Below are positions 8,248-16,211 of a DNA stretch of 64,000 bases, in pieces. Below the pieces are notes generated by a model, which worked only from the letters and a program-made list of their open reading frames with translations, was not told the origin of the DNA and ran no database searches. Source of the DNA: CAIKMD01 sp963740675 (lineage in GTDB: Bacteria > Pseudomonadota > Alphaproteobacteria > ATCC43930 > CGMCC-115725); NCBI GenBank assembly GCA_963740675.1, contig CAVUFS010000011.1, forward strand, positions 151,156 to 215,155, written 5' to 3'. The stretch's first letter is position 1. Each line of letters begins with the position of its first letter. Both the position numbers and the translations under genes were made by a program.

Positions 8248-9381
8248 TCAGTGCGGCGCAGAGGCCGGCTTGGCGCTGTGCCAAGCATGCGGCTTCACCA
8301 CCTTCGGCACCAACTCGAAGCGGCTGTCATAGGCGTGCTTCGACACATCGGCACGGACTTCCCACGGGATGCGGCTATAGGCGACGAAGCGCAGGAAACC
8401 CGGATCGCACAGCACGCTATGCGCGATGCCGAGCGGCACCAGCGCGCAGGCGCCGGGCGGCGTCGCAGCTTTGGCTTCGAGCTCCGACAGATTGTAGCCG
8501 TGGCCCGAGAATTGGAATCCGAACTCGTCGCTTTGCAGCGCGCGGTGAAACGCGAATTGCGCGCCGACCGTGTTGTAGGTCTCGAGCGCGAAATTATCGG
8601 TTGCGATGAGCTTCGGGCCCGGGCCGCGCTGGCCGGTGATCTCGGTGAAGCAATCGAAGGCGCGCAGCTTCCTGACGAGGCTCTCGGCCTTGTCGCGCTG
8701 CTTGCTGGTCGCGCCGACGAGGCTGCCATAGTCGCGCTCGACCACCGTGGCGTCTTCGGGTGAGCGGTCGCGCCATTGCACCATGCGCTCTTGCACTTGG
8801 GTTTTCGGCGCGGCGCTGCGATCGGCGGGGATTTTCCAATCCGGGCCATCACTGCGCTTGGCGGTGAATTCGGTGAGGCTGACTTCATTAGCCTCGCCCA
8901 TCATCACCCGCACCGGCTCGTGCAGATGGAAATACCAGCGCAGCGAATCCGCGCTGCCGGTGCTGCGATGCGCGACACCGTCGGGGACGAGCAGAAGATC
9001 GCCGGGCGCGGTCTCATAGGTACCGCATTCGGTCTCGACACTGCTCTTACCGGCGAATTGGAAATAGAGCGCATTGAAATCGAGATAGCGGGTGAAGGCC
9101 GGCTGCGCGCCGCAGACGCTTTCGACGCCAATGCGCTGGCATTCGTTCTCGAAGACGAGCTGCGACGCGTTCGGCTGGCCCAGCAGATCGAAGGGCCGGA
9201 AGGTCGGCAGGAAACGCTTCGACTTGCCCGAGCCCATCAGGCTCGCGCGCTTCCTGACCGACCACGCCAGCATCGGCATCGGCTCGAAGCCCGGACCGAA
9301 CCAGTCGGTCATGAATTCGCGGACTTCGTCGTCTTTGATCGGCGCGGGCGGCGTATGCTTGGGAGCTTCGCCTTCGGCCAT
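8248..9381 (-). CDS. Cupin-domain protein, possibly bicupin dioxygenase-like
   Basis: A 377-residue protein with two barrel-like parts. The first carries GTYETAPGDLLLVPDGVAHRS (about residues 125-145), which matches a cupin motif 2. The second carries GFQFSGHGYNLSELEAKAATPPGACALVPLGIAHSV (about 290-325). The arrangement recalls bicupin ring-cleavage enzymes such as homogentisate or gentisate dioxygenases, but only some metal-ligand His residues are obvious, so catalysis is not certain. Its stop is 12 bp from the M24-fold start and it follows the extradiol-like VOC gene by 12 bp, so all sit in one operon. No more specific name is supported. Confidence 0.7.
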   Translation of the reverse strand: MAEGEAPKHTPPAPIKDDEVREFMTDWFGPGFEPMPMLAWSVRKRASLMGSGKSKRFLPTFRPFDLLGQPNASQLVFENECQRIGVESVCGAQPAFTRYLDFNALYFQFAGKSSVETECGTYETAPGDLLLVPDGVAHRSTGSADSLRWYFHLHEPVRVMMGEANEVSLTEFTAKRSDGPDWKIPADRSAAPKTQVQERMVQWRDRSPEDATVVERDYGSLVGATSKQRDKAESLVRKLRAFDCFTEITGQRGPGPKLIATDNFALETYNTVGAQFAFHRALQSDEFGFQFSGHGYNLSELEAKAATPPGACALVPLGIAHSVLCDPGFLRFVAYSRIPWEVRADVSKHAYDSRFELVPKVVKPHAWHSAKPASAPH

Positions 9382-9393
9382 GGCAGCCTCTCC

Positions 9394-10260
9394 TTAGTCC
9401 GCCGACCAGACATGGGCGCCGGGGAATTTCTCCCACACGCGCGGCTGCCAATTGTCGTCCATCATGTCCATGTCCGAGAAATACTCGGTGTTGCCGCCGC
9501 ACGGGCTGACGAAATTCCAATAGGTGTTGGAGCCCACGATGTGGCGGCCCGGCTTGTTCGCCGGCTTCCAGCCTTGGCTCTTCATGTATTGGCCGCCCAG
9601 CATCACCTCGTCGAAGCTCGGCACTTCGAAAGCGATATGGCCGTAGCCCGCCTTGTCGCGGAAACTGAACATGCCGAGATTGTGGTGATCGAGCGAGCCG
9701 GCGGCGCGCAGGAAGTCGCCGAAATCGGCGCTGCGATCGGAGACGCGGAAGCCGAGCCGATCGACATAGAATTTCTGGCCCTCGGCCTCTTTGCCGCGCG
9801 TGACCCAATAAACGAGATGGCCGATGCGGCTCGGCTTGACCCGCTCGCTGCCGTCGAACGGACGGTTGAGGCGGTTCTTCGGCACCGGCGCCGGCACCGG
9901 CTTTTCGTCAGCGACGCGGAAGCCGATGGCGAAGCCATGCGGATCGACCGTATGCAGCGAGCCGTCCGCATCGCGGCGCACGTTACGGTCACGGCTCAGC
10001 TCGGTCGCAATCTCATCCAGCGTGGCTTTGCTGTCGACGCCCCAGACCGCCTCGCGCAAGGTCGAGCCGCCTTCATTGGTCATTGGCAGCGCGCCGTCCG
10101 CCGATGAGCGGACCTTGATCACCTGGCCCGAGGGCATGGTGAAATCGCCGCCCTTGTCGCTGCGCGCGATCGTCTGGAGGCCCCAATCGTCGAAATATTT
10201 CGTGCCGGCCGCGACGTCTTCCGCGCCGAACACCAGTTCCTCAACCCGCAGGATTTTCAT
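9394..10260 (-). CDS. VOC-family type I extradiol dioxygenase-like protein
   Basis: A 288-residue protein with two VOC modules. The C-terminal module has the type I extradiol pattern: His in SRIGHLVYW, His in LDHHNLGMF and Glu in GGNTEYFSD, the usual 2-His-1-Glu iron site. Such enzymes cleave catechol-type rings next to the hydroxyls. The start was set at ATG 10260 because AGGAG lies 8 bp upstream; a longer frame to 10293 has no such site. It is a clear paralogue of the gene at 25994-26899, sharing EEWGL/DDWGL, WGVDSK and PGRHI.GSN.. blocks. First gene of a leftward operon, divergent from the UbiD gene. Confidence 0.85.
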   Translation of the reverse strand: MKILRVEELVFGAEDVAAGTKYFDDWGLQTIARSDKGGDFTMPSGQVIKVRSSADGALPMTNEGGSTLREAVWGVDSKATLDEIATELSRDRNVRRDADGSLHTVDPHGFAIGFRVADEKPVPAPVPKNRLNRPFDGSERVKPSRIGHLVYWVTRGKEAEGQKFYVDRLGFRVSDRSADFGDFLRAAGSLDHHNLGMFSFRDKAGYGHIAFEVPSFDEVMLGGQYMKSQGWKPANKPGRHIVGSNTYWNFVSPCGGNTEYFSDMDMMDDNWQPRVWEKFPGAHVWSAD

Positions 10261-10440
10261 CGTCTGTCTCCTTAAGCCCCCGCCCCGTGCCACACCCTGG
10301 CGGTGTGGTCTTCATAATGCCAATGCTACATCGCGGTTTTCGCGCCCGCCACTGTCGCGCGGTAATTGCGGAGCGTTGGACCCGCCTCTATCCTGCCGTA
10401 ATACGGCCTTTGCCCAAGCAATCGTTAGGGGAGCGAGACG

Positions 10441-11994
10441 ATGGACCAGCCCGTGAGCACGACCCGTACCTGGAATCCGGACAAGTTCCGGCTGCGGCGC
10501 TTGGTCGAGCGACTCGTCGAGATGGACGAGATCGAGGTACGCAACGAGCAGGTTGCGCTCTCGGAAATGAGCCCGATCATCGAGAACACCAAGAAAGGCG
10601 TTCTCTTCAAGAAGGCCGGCCCGGAAGAGCATGAGGTCGTGGGCGCGGTCAGCGCCTCACGCACGCGCCTCGCCGCCGCCTTCGGCGTGCCCGAGAACAA
10701 GATGCGCGAGGAGTTCCTCCGCCGCCAGGCCAACCCGCAGAAGCCTTTTGTCGTTCCGACCAGCGAAGCGCCGGTGCAGGAAGTCGTCCTCACCGGCGAC
10801 CAGATCGACATGTACAAGCTGCCCTTCCACGTGCAGCACGAATATGACGGTGGCCCCTACATCACGTCGGGCAACGATTTCATCATCGATCCCGTCACCA
10901 AGCGCAGCAATGTCGGTTGCCGCCGCCTGATGCTGCGCGGCAAAGACAAATGCGGCTTCAACGCGACCGCGCCATCCGATCTGCAGAATATCTATCGCGC
11001 CTGCGTCGCCCGCGGCGAGAAACTGCCGATGAGCTTCACCATCGGCGCCCATCCGCTCGACACCATGGCCGCTTCGCATCGCGGCATGCCGGGCCAGGAC
11101 GAAATCAATCAGATCGCTACCTTCCGCGGCGAACCGCTGGCGGTCGTCAAATGCCTCACGAACGACGTTTATGTGCCGGCGGATGCCGAGATCGTTCTCG
11201 AAGGCTATGTCGACGAGCGCGGCTATATCGACAACGAAGGGCCCTACGGCGAATACATGGGCTATTACGGCCCGATGCACGGCGATCCTGTGTTCCATGT
11301 CACCGCGATCACGCGTCGCCGCGATGTGCTGTATCAAACCATCAAGCACGGCGTCGGCCGCAATCTCGGCTGGTGCGATGGCGCGCCCATGGGTGCGCTC
11401 GGCCACGAAGCGCGCGCCTGGCAGGTGCTGAAGCAGGCCGGCGTCGATGTCGTCGACGTCTATTCGCCACCCGGCCCGGGGGTGAACTGTCACCTGCGGG
11501 TCTCGATCCGCAAGCGCAGCAACGCCGATCCGCATGCAGCGATCGTCGCCCTGCTCGGCATGTCGCGCACGACCAAGCATGTCTATGTCACCGATGACGA
11601 TGTCGATATCCGCTCGAGCGAGCAGATGGAATGGGCCATGTCCGGGCGCTTCCAGGGCTCGAAGGATATCTATGTCCTGAAGGATATGCCCTTCATGCCG
11701 ATGGACCCGTCGGCCAATCACGCGATCAGCGACAAGGTCGGCTTCGACTGCACCTGGAACTTCCCCCGCCCGACCGCTGTCACCGCGCGCGTGCCGGAAG
11801 CGGCGAAGATCGAGGGCCCGGCGCGGTTCCAGACCGTGCAACAGGCGCTCGAAACCGGCCCGATGCATTTCGCGAAGCTGATGTCGGTGCTCGGCAGCCG
11901 CGACGGCCGCGAGCTCGTGCGCCAGATCGAGACCCTGCGCGATGCGGGTCATCTCGATCGCAACACCGACGGCGAGTATTACTTGAAAAAATGA
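10441..11994 (+). CDS. UbiD-family (de)carboxylase
   Basis: A 517-residue UbiD-fold enzyme; the family uses prenylated FMN to decarboxylate aromatic or unsaturated acids reversibly. Conserved blocks seen include SGNDFIIDPVTKRSNVGCRRLMLRGKD (about 140-166) and DNEGPYGEYMGYYGP (about 263-277), which holds the Glu used in catalysis, followed by HVTAITRRRDVLYQT. The ribosome-binding site AGGGGAG is 7 bp before the ATG. It is divergent from the extradiol-like VOC operon and followed by a strong terminator, so it is a single-gene unit. No UbiX prenyltransferase gene is in the window; it must act in trans. A hydroxybenzoate- or pyridine-carboxylate-like acid is a plausible substrate, by inference from neighbours. 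Confidence 0.92.
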   Translation: MDQPVSTTRTWNPDKFRLRRLVERLVEMDEIEVRNEQVALSEMSPIIENTKKGVLFKKAGPEEHEVVGAVSASRTRLAAAFGVPENKMREEFLRRQANPQKPFVVPTSEAPVQEVVLTGDQIDMYKLPFHVQHEYDGGPYITSGNDFIIDPVTKRSNVGCRRLMLRGKDKCGFNATAPSDLQNIYRACVARGEKLPMSFTIGAHPLDTMAASHRGMPGQDEINQIATFRGEPLAVVKCLTNDVYVPADAEIVLEGYVDERGYIDNEGPYGEYMGYYGPMHGDPVFHVTAITRRRDVLYQTIKHGVGRNLGWCDGAPMGALGHEARAWQVLKQAGVDVVDVYSPPGPGVNCHLRVSIRKRSNADPHAAIVALLGMSRTTKHVYVTDDDVDIRSSEQMEWAMSGRFQGSKDIYVLKDMPFMPMDPSANHAISDKVGFDCTWNFPRPTAVTARVPEAAKIEGPARFQTVQQALETGPMHFAKLMSVLGSRDGRELVRQIETLRDAGHLDRNTDGEYYLKK

Positions 11995-12026
11995 CGCAAG
12001 CGGCACGCGCCGCTCGTCGAGACGCG

Positions 12027-12058
12027 AAAGGCACGAAGATCGTCTTCGTGCCTTTTTT
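12027..12058 (+). terminator. Rho-independent terminator after the UbiD gene
   Basis: A perfect 13-bp stem (12027-12039 with 12043-12055, core GGCACGAAGA/TCTTCGTGCC) closes a three-base loop, and a run of six T (12053-12058) follows on the + strand. It lies 33 bp past the ubiD-like stop, the most convincing intrinsic terminator in the window. Confidence 0.88.
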
Positions 12059-12076
12059 CGTATTCGCTTCTTATTC

Positions 12077-12157
12077 CGTCGTGGCCGGGCTTGTCCCGGC
12101 CATCCACGTCTTAGCCCGTCAAGTCGTGGATGCCCGGAACAAGGCCGGGCATGACGA
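12077..12157. repeat. Dispersed palindromic repeat (GCCGGG-type)
   Basis: Two hairpins, GGCCGGG/CCCGGCC on the left and TGCCCGG/CCGGGCA on the right, separated by a short spacer. The outer ends GTCGTGG and CATGACGA are partly complementary. It is related to the element at 395-454 and lies between the UbiD terminator and the convergent LigB-type gene. Confidence 0.7.
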
Positions 12158-12172
12158 TCTAGACAGCTAGCG

Positions 12173-13177
12173 CTACTGTTTCCAGTAGACGAAGCCCATC
12201 GCGTTGCCGGTGCCGGCCATCGAGCGATAGCACGGCACGTAATCGATAACGTTGGGCTCGTAGCCGAGATCGGCCATCGCACCCGCGACCGGGACCCAAT
12301 TCTTGATCTCGGACGTGCCCGCCTGGAAGATCGGCTCGCCGAGCTTGGCGACGCCTTCGATCTTGCGGCTGCGCAACGCATCCATCACCGCATTGTCGAC
12401 GTCCTCGTCGACGACGAAATGGGTGAGGCCGCCCGAGGCGATCAGCGCGACGCGCGCATCGCTCTTCCAGGATTGGATCGCCCGCAACAGCGATTTGCCG
12501 AAATCGTAGCAGCGCGCGACGCTCGGCTGGTTCGGCGGATAGAAGGTATTGAGCACCACCGGCACCGTCGGCACGGCCTTGTCCGCCATGATGTTGCGGA
12601 AGACGAAGCCGAAAGCATGCGGGATGTGCTCGACACCGTCAGGCAGCCTTCCCATCGAGGTGATGTCGAACTGCTCGCTGATCGCCGTCTCGATGATGTG
12701 CTTGGCAAGATCGGGCAGGCCGGGATAGGTCGCGCCTTGCGGCGGGATATGCCCCGGGATCGCGATCGGAATGCCGGGCGGCATCTTCGCGATCTCTTCC
12801 TCGCGCGGGAAAGCGTTGGGGATGGTCTCGCCGCGATAGACGCTCATCGCCGGGATGAGGCCATCGTCGAACATTTCCATCTGATCGTTGCCGACGATCA
12901 CTGCGATATCCGGCTTCGCTTCGGCGAAGATATCGGCGAGCTTGCCGATAGCGCGGCGACAGGCGGCGTGACGCTCGTTCCAGACCTGCTGCGTGATCTG
13001 GCGATCGAGATTCTCGTTGGCGCGCATCGCCACGAGCTGATCGAAGGTATAGGCCTTGCCCTTATACCAATGTTCGGGATTGCGCTTGTCGGCAGCGACG
13101 CGCTGCCCCCATTGGTCGGGGGGCGTGGACAGCATGGGACCGTGCGAGGTCCCGATTCCGAGAACGATCTTTGCCAT
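12173..13177 (-). CDS. LigB-type (class III) extradiol ring-cleavage dioxygenase
   Basis: A 334-residue protein of the catalytic LigB family. The N-terminal GIGTSHGPML holds the first iron-ligand His (residue about 12). HIPHAFGFVFRN (about 177-189) and NTFYPPNQPS (about 203) form the second site, and SGGLTHFVVDED (about 244-256) carries the late conserved His. LigB, gallate and methylgallate dioxygenases share this layout, and the size suits a single-chain member. Together with the PDC-hydrolase-like gene nearby it points to 4,5-cleavage of protocatechuate/gallate-like rings, though the exact substrate is not readable. The stop of the next upstream gene is 2 bp before its ATG, so they are co-transcribed. 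Confidence 0.88.
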   Translation of the reverse strand: MAKIVLGIGTSHGPMLSTPPDQWGQRVAADKRNPEHWYKGKAYTFDQLVAMRANENLDRQITQQVWNERHAACRRAIGKLADIFAEAKPDIAVIVGNDQMEMFDDGLIPAMSVYRGETIPNAFPREEEIAKMPPGIPIAIPGHIPPQGATYPGLPDLAKHIIETAISEQFDITSMGRLPDGVEHIPHAFGFVFRNIMADKAVPTVPVVLNTFYPPNQPSVARCYDFGKSLLRAIQSWKSDARVALIASGGLTHFVVDEDVDNAVMDALRSRKIEGVAKLGEPIFQAGTSEIKNWVPVAGAMADLGYEPNVIDYVPCYRSMAGTGNAMGFVYWKQ

Positions 13178-13179
13178 GG

Positions 13180-14202
13180 CTAGACTCCTTTCGTAGCGGA
13201 GCTCTTACCCTTCCGCTTCATCATACCCGTATCGGCGAAATTCGTCTTGTGTCCAAAAGTCGACTTATAATCGCGCTGAGCATCCTTGGTTAGGAAGCGT
13301 TTTTCGACGTCGAGAATCTCACCGTAGCCGATGAGTTTCTTGACGTCCGGCGTGCCATGCGGGCTCGCGACCACCCGCTTGTGCCAATCCATCATTGCCT
13401 GGGCGCCGCGCTTGCGGAAATCGCTCAGCACCTCCCAGGCGGCCTGTAGACCCGCGGTCGCGGCGATCGTCGGATAGAGCACGATCCGCGCGCCGAGCTT
13501 CTCATATTCTTCCCAGGTCGGCGGCGATTCCTTGCCGCCCCAGATCGCCAGCACCGGCCCAGGGATTTCTTTACAGGCCTGCTTCACCTGCTCGCGTGTC
13601 TGGATCGAATTGAGCCAGACGAAGTCCGCGCCGCCATCCTTTACATAGGCAACACAGCGCTTCAGCGTATCCTTGAAACTGCTCTTCTCGGCGCCGATGC
13701 CGTCGCAGCGCGCGCAGATCGAGAAATTCGGGTCCATCGCATCGCGCGCCGCCACCGCAGCGCGGATCTTGCCGACCGCTTCATCGACCGAGATCAGCCG
13801 ACGGCCGGCCGCGGTGCCGGATTTCTTCGGCGCTTCCTGGTCTTCGATCTGCATCGCCGCAACGCCGGAGCGGATGATCTCCTGCACCGCGAAATGCACG
13901 TTGACCGCGTTGCCATAGCCGGTATCGGCATCGACAAGGATCGGGATATCGGCATGCGCCGCCATGTGGCGTGCGTGATCGACGAGGTCGCGCAGGCCGA
14001 TGATGCCGTTATCCGGCACGCCATAGAGGAAATGCGAAAGCTGCGAGCCCGGCAGGAAGAAGCATTCGAAGCCGGCCTCTTGTGCCAAGAGCGCGTAAAG
14101 CGGGCTGAACCCGCCCGGCATCGGCGTCATCTTCTTGCGCTTCAAGATCGCCCGGAATTTCCGGCAATTCTCGCCGACCCGATCGTGCCCGTTCTTCGCC
14201 AT
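13180..14202 (-). CDS. Isocitrate lyase/PEP mutase-family protein
   Basis: A 340-residue TIM-barrel protein. The hallmark VDADTGYGNAVNV (about 95-108) binds magnesium and substrate, and GVAAMQIEDQ follows. The mobile-loop motif that reads KKCGH in lyases reads KKSGTAAGRRL here, so the catalytic Cys is replaced by Ser; this argues for hydrolase, mutase or decarboxylase chemistry. The start was set at ATG 14202 because GGAGGGA lies just before it; the longer frame up to 14424 would run through the divergent gene's start region. It is cotranscribed with the LigB-type gene (2-bp gap) and could process a C3-C4 oxo-acid released from ring-fission products. Confidence 0.85.
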   Translation of the reverse strand: MAKNGHDRVGENCRKFRAILKRKKMTPMPGGFSPLYALLAQEAGFECFFLPGSQLSHFLYGVPDNGIIGLRDLVDHARHMAAHADIPILVDADTGYGNAVNVHFAVQEIIRSGVAAMQIEDQEAPKKSGTAAGRRLISVDEAVGKIRAAVAARDAMDPNFSICARCDGIGAEKSSFKDTLKRCVAYVKDGGADFVWLNSIQTREQVKQACKEIPGPVLAIWGGKESPPTWEEYEKLGARIVLYPTIAATAGLQAAWEVLSDFRKRGAQAMMDWHKRVVASPHGTPDVKKLIGYGEILDVEKRFLTKDAQRDYKSTFGHKTNFADTGMMKRKGKSSATKGV

Positions 14203-14326
14203 TCCCTCCGCCCCGGAAAACATAAAAATTGATATATCGACAGCGTGGGATTTACTGCCGTTCCTGTCAACTATACACCCAAACGCGTTGTGTTGCGCTG
14301 CGAAGACATGGCAAACTCCGCGCGCC

Positions 14327-15241
14327 ATGAAAAAATTCACGCCTTTCTTCTTCGCCCTTGCTTTGCTCGCACCTCTCTCTGCCCACGCGGCCGAGAAGTT
14401 GACGATACTGTTCTCGCCCACCACCGGGCTTACGCCGTCCTATATCGCCAAGGACCAGGGTATTTTCGAAAAGCACGGGCTCGACGTCGATCTGGTGCTG
14501 CTCACCAATCAGGGCGCGGTGATCTCGGCGTTGGTCGGCGGCTCGGCCCAGATCGTCACCCCCTCGGCGCTGGCGGTGATCCAGGCGAGCGACCAGGGCA
14601 TCGATACGGTGTTCGTCGGCTCGACCAGCATGTCGCCGTCGAAATCGCGCTCCGGTATCTTCGTGAAGAACGGCAGCAACATCCACACGGCCAAGGATCT
14701 GATCGGCAAGAAGATCGGGGTGCCTTCACTCAACACGCTGATCCACGTCATCGCGCGCCGCTGGCTCGAGATCGAGGGCGTCGATTACAACAAGGTCAAT
14801 TTCGCCGAGATCGGCTTCCAGCAGATGTATGACGCACTCAATGCCGGCATCGTCGATGGCGTCAGCGCGATCGATCCGTATTACGGCAAGCTTGAGCAGA
14901 TCGGCTATGTTGTCGGCAATCCCGATCAGAGCCTGCCGAAGAACACGCTCACCTCGGTCTATGCCTCGATGCGCGATTGGACCGACAGCCACAAGCAGAC
15001 CGTCGCGGCGTTCCGCCAATCGCTGCAAGAAGCGATCGACTTCATCAATACGCACGAGCCCGAAACACGGGCCGCCATCGTCAAATACACCAAGCAGCCA
15101 CAAGCGGTCGTCGACGCGACCCCGCTGCCCGATCTGCAGGTGACGGTCCGTCCCGAACAAGTGCAGTTCTTCATCGATCTGGCCCGCCACCAGGGGTTGA
15201 TCAAGTCGAGCCCCGACGCCGCGAAGATGATCGCGCCCTAG
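14327..15241 (+). CDS. NMT1/SsuA-type ABC substrate-binding protein
   Basis: A 304-residue periplasmic binding protein. The signal peptide MKKFTPFFFALALLAPLSAHA is clear. The mature part begins EKLTILFSPTTGLTPSYIAKDQGIFEKHGLDVDLV, the standard opening of the nitrate/sulfonate/taurine/hydroxymethylpyrimidine-binding group. A longer upstream frame (to 14135) is rejected because it would bury the signal peptide. No ATPase or permease is adjacent, so it is an orphan. It is divergent from the PEP-mutase-like gene, and 14203-14326 should hold both promoters. The only other NMT1-type ABC set in the window is at 55.8-58.4 kb and has its own binding protein. Confidence 0.87.
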   Translation: MKKFTPFFFALALLAPLSAHAAEKLTILFSPTTGLTPSYIAKDQGIFEKHGLDVDLVLLTNQGAVISALVGGSAQIVTPSALAVIQASDQGIDTVFVGSTSMSPSKSRSGIFVKNGSNIHTAKDLIGKKIGVPSLNTLIHVIARRWLEIEGVDYNKVNFAEIGFQQMYDALNAGIVDGVSAIDPYYGKLEQIGYVVGNPDQSLPKNTLTSVYASMRDWTDSHKQTVAAFRQSLQEAIDFINTHEPETRAAIVKYTKQPQAVVDATPLPDLQVTVRPEQVQFFIDLARHQGLIKSSPDAAKMIAP

Positions 15242-15244
15242 GCT

Positions 15245-16108
15245 TTACGCGGTCACCTTCGGAAAGCCACAGAGCTCCGCCGCGTTGTCGACGAAGATCA
15301 TGTTGCGGGTTTTCTCGTCAGGCACCCAGGCGAGCATGATGTCGACGAGATCGCCGTCATTCGGCATCGGCTTGAAATATTGCGGGTGCGGCCAATCCGA
15401 TCCCCAGACCAGCCGGTTGGGCGCATACGCGACGAGCTTGTGAACGATCGGATTGGTGTCGGCGAAGGGATATTTCTCGTCCGATGAGAAGCGCGGATTG
15501 AGCTTCAGCCAGCAGCGGCCGGTATCGAGGCATTTCAGCAGGAATTTCATCTCCGGACTGTCGAGACCCTTCTCGGTCTTGAGATAGCCGAGATGCTCCA
15601 GCACGAAGCGTCCGGGCGACGCGAGGATCTTGTCGTTCCAGGTATCGTCGTGGACGAGGTAATTCGCCGCCCAGCCATGCTCGTGGATGCGGTGGACCAT
15701 GCGCGTATCGAGGTCGGGCCCGAAGCGCCAGGCAAAACGTCCGCCGACCACGCCAGCTTTGCTCAGTATCTCCAGCTCGCGATCGGTGATCCCCGACCAC
15801 GGCGCGATCACCGCGCGCAGCCGGTCGGGAAAGCGTGCCAACCCGTGCAGGGCCAGCTCGTAGTTATGGCCGTACATCATCGACATGGTGAGGAGCCCAC
15901 GCGACAGGCCCATCGCTTCTTGCATGATGAGCCAATCCTCGATCGTCGCGTCCTCGAAATCGAGATGGCCGAAGACGTGATTGGGCACGAACGGGAATTG
16001 CGATTGCGGCCCGAGGAAGTGGAAATGCGTGTCGCAGGCGCCGAGCGGCAGCTTCAATTTCGGCTTGCGATAATTGCGGTCGAAAGGCGGCGATGGTTTG
16101 CGTTCCAC
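15245..16108 (-). CDS. Amidohydrolase, 2-pyrone-4,6-dicarboxylate hydrolase (LigI)-like
   Basis: A 287-residue amidohydrolase_2 TIM barrel. ACDTHFHFLGP (about 24-34) carries the metal-binding HxH, LVHDDTW and LEHLGYL lie on later strands, and LVWGSDWPHP (about 233-242) carries the catalytic Asp. This pattern is that of LigI, which opens 2-pyrone-4,6-dicarboxylate in the 4,5-cleavage pathway, and of its uncharacterised relatives. The LigB-type dioxygenase 2 kb away supports that role, but related lactonases with other substrates cannot be excluded. It is convergent with the NMT1-type gene, with stops 3 bp apart, and divergent from the Tat amidohydrolase. Confidence 0.82.
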   Translation of the reverse strand: MERKPSPPFDRNYRKPKLKLPLGACDTHFHFLGPQSQFPFVPNHVFGHLDFEDATIEDWLIMQEAMGLSRGLLTMSMMYGHNYELALHGLARFPDRLRAVIAPWSGITDRELEILSKAGVVGGRFAWRFGPDLDTRMVHRIHEHGWAANYLVHDDTWNDKILASPGRFVLEHLGYLKTEKGLDSPEMKFLLKCLDTGRCWLKLNPRFSSDEKYPFADTNPIVHKLVAYAPNRLVWGSDWPHPQYFKPMPNDGDLVDIMLAWVPDEKTRNMIFVDNAAELCGFPKVTA

Positions 16109-16211
16109 GGCTTCTTCTCCTCTCAGCAGGTCTGTGCCCGAAGTCTATGAGGATTCCGTGCCCGGGTAAAAGCCGCTAGATTGCTCGCAATTCAGATCGC
16201 GGGAGGACGGC

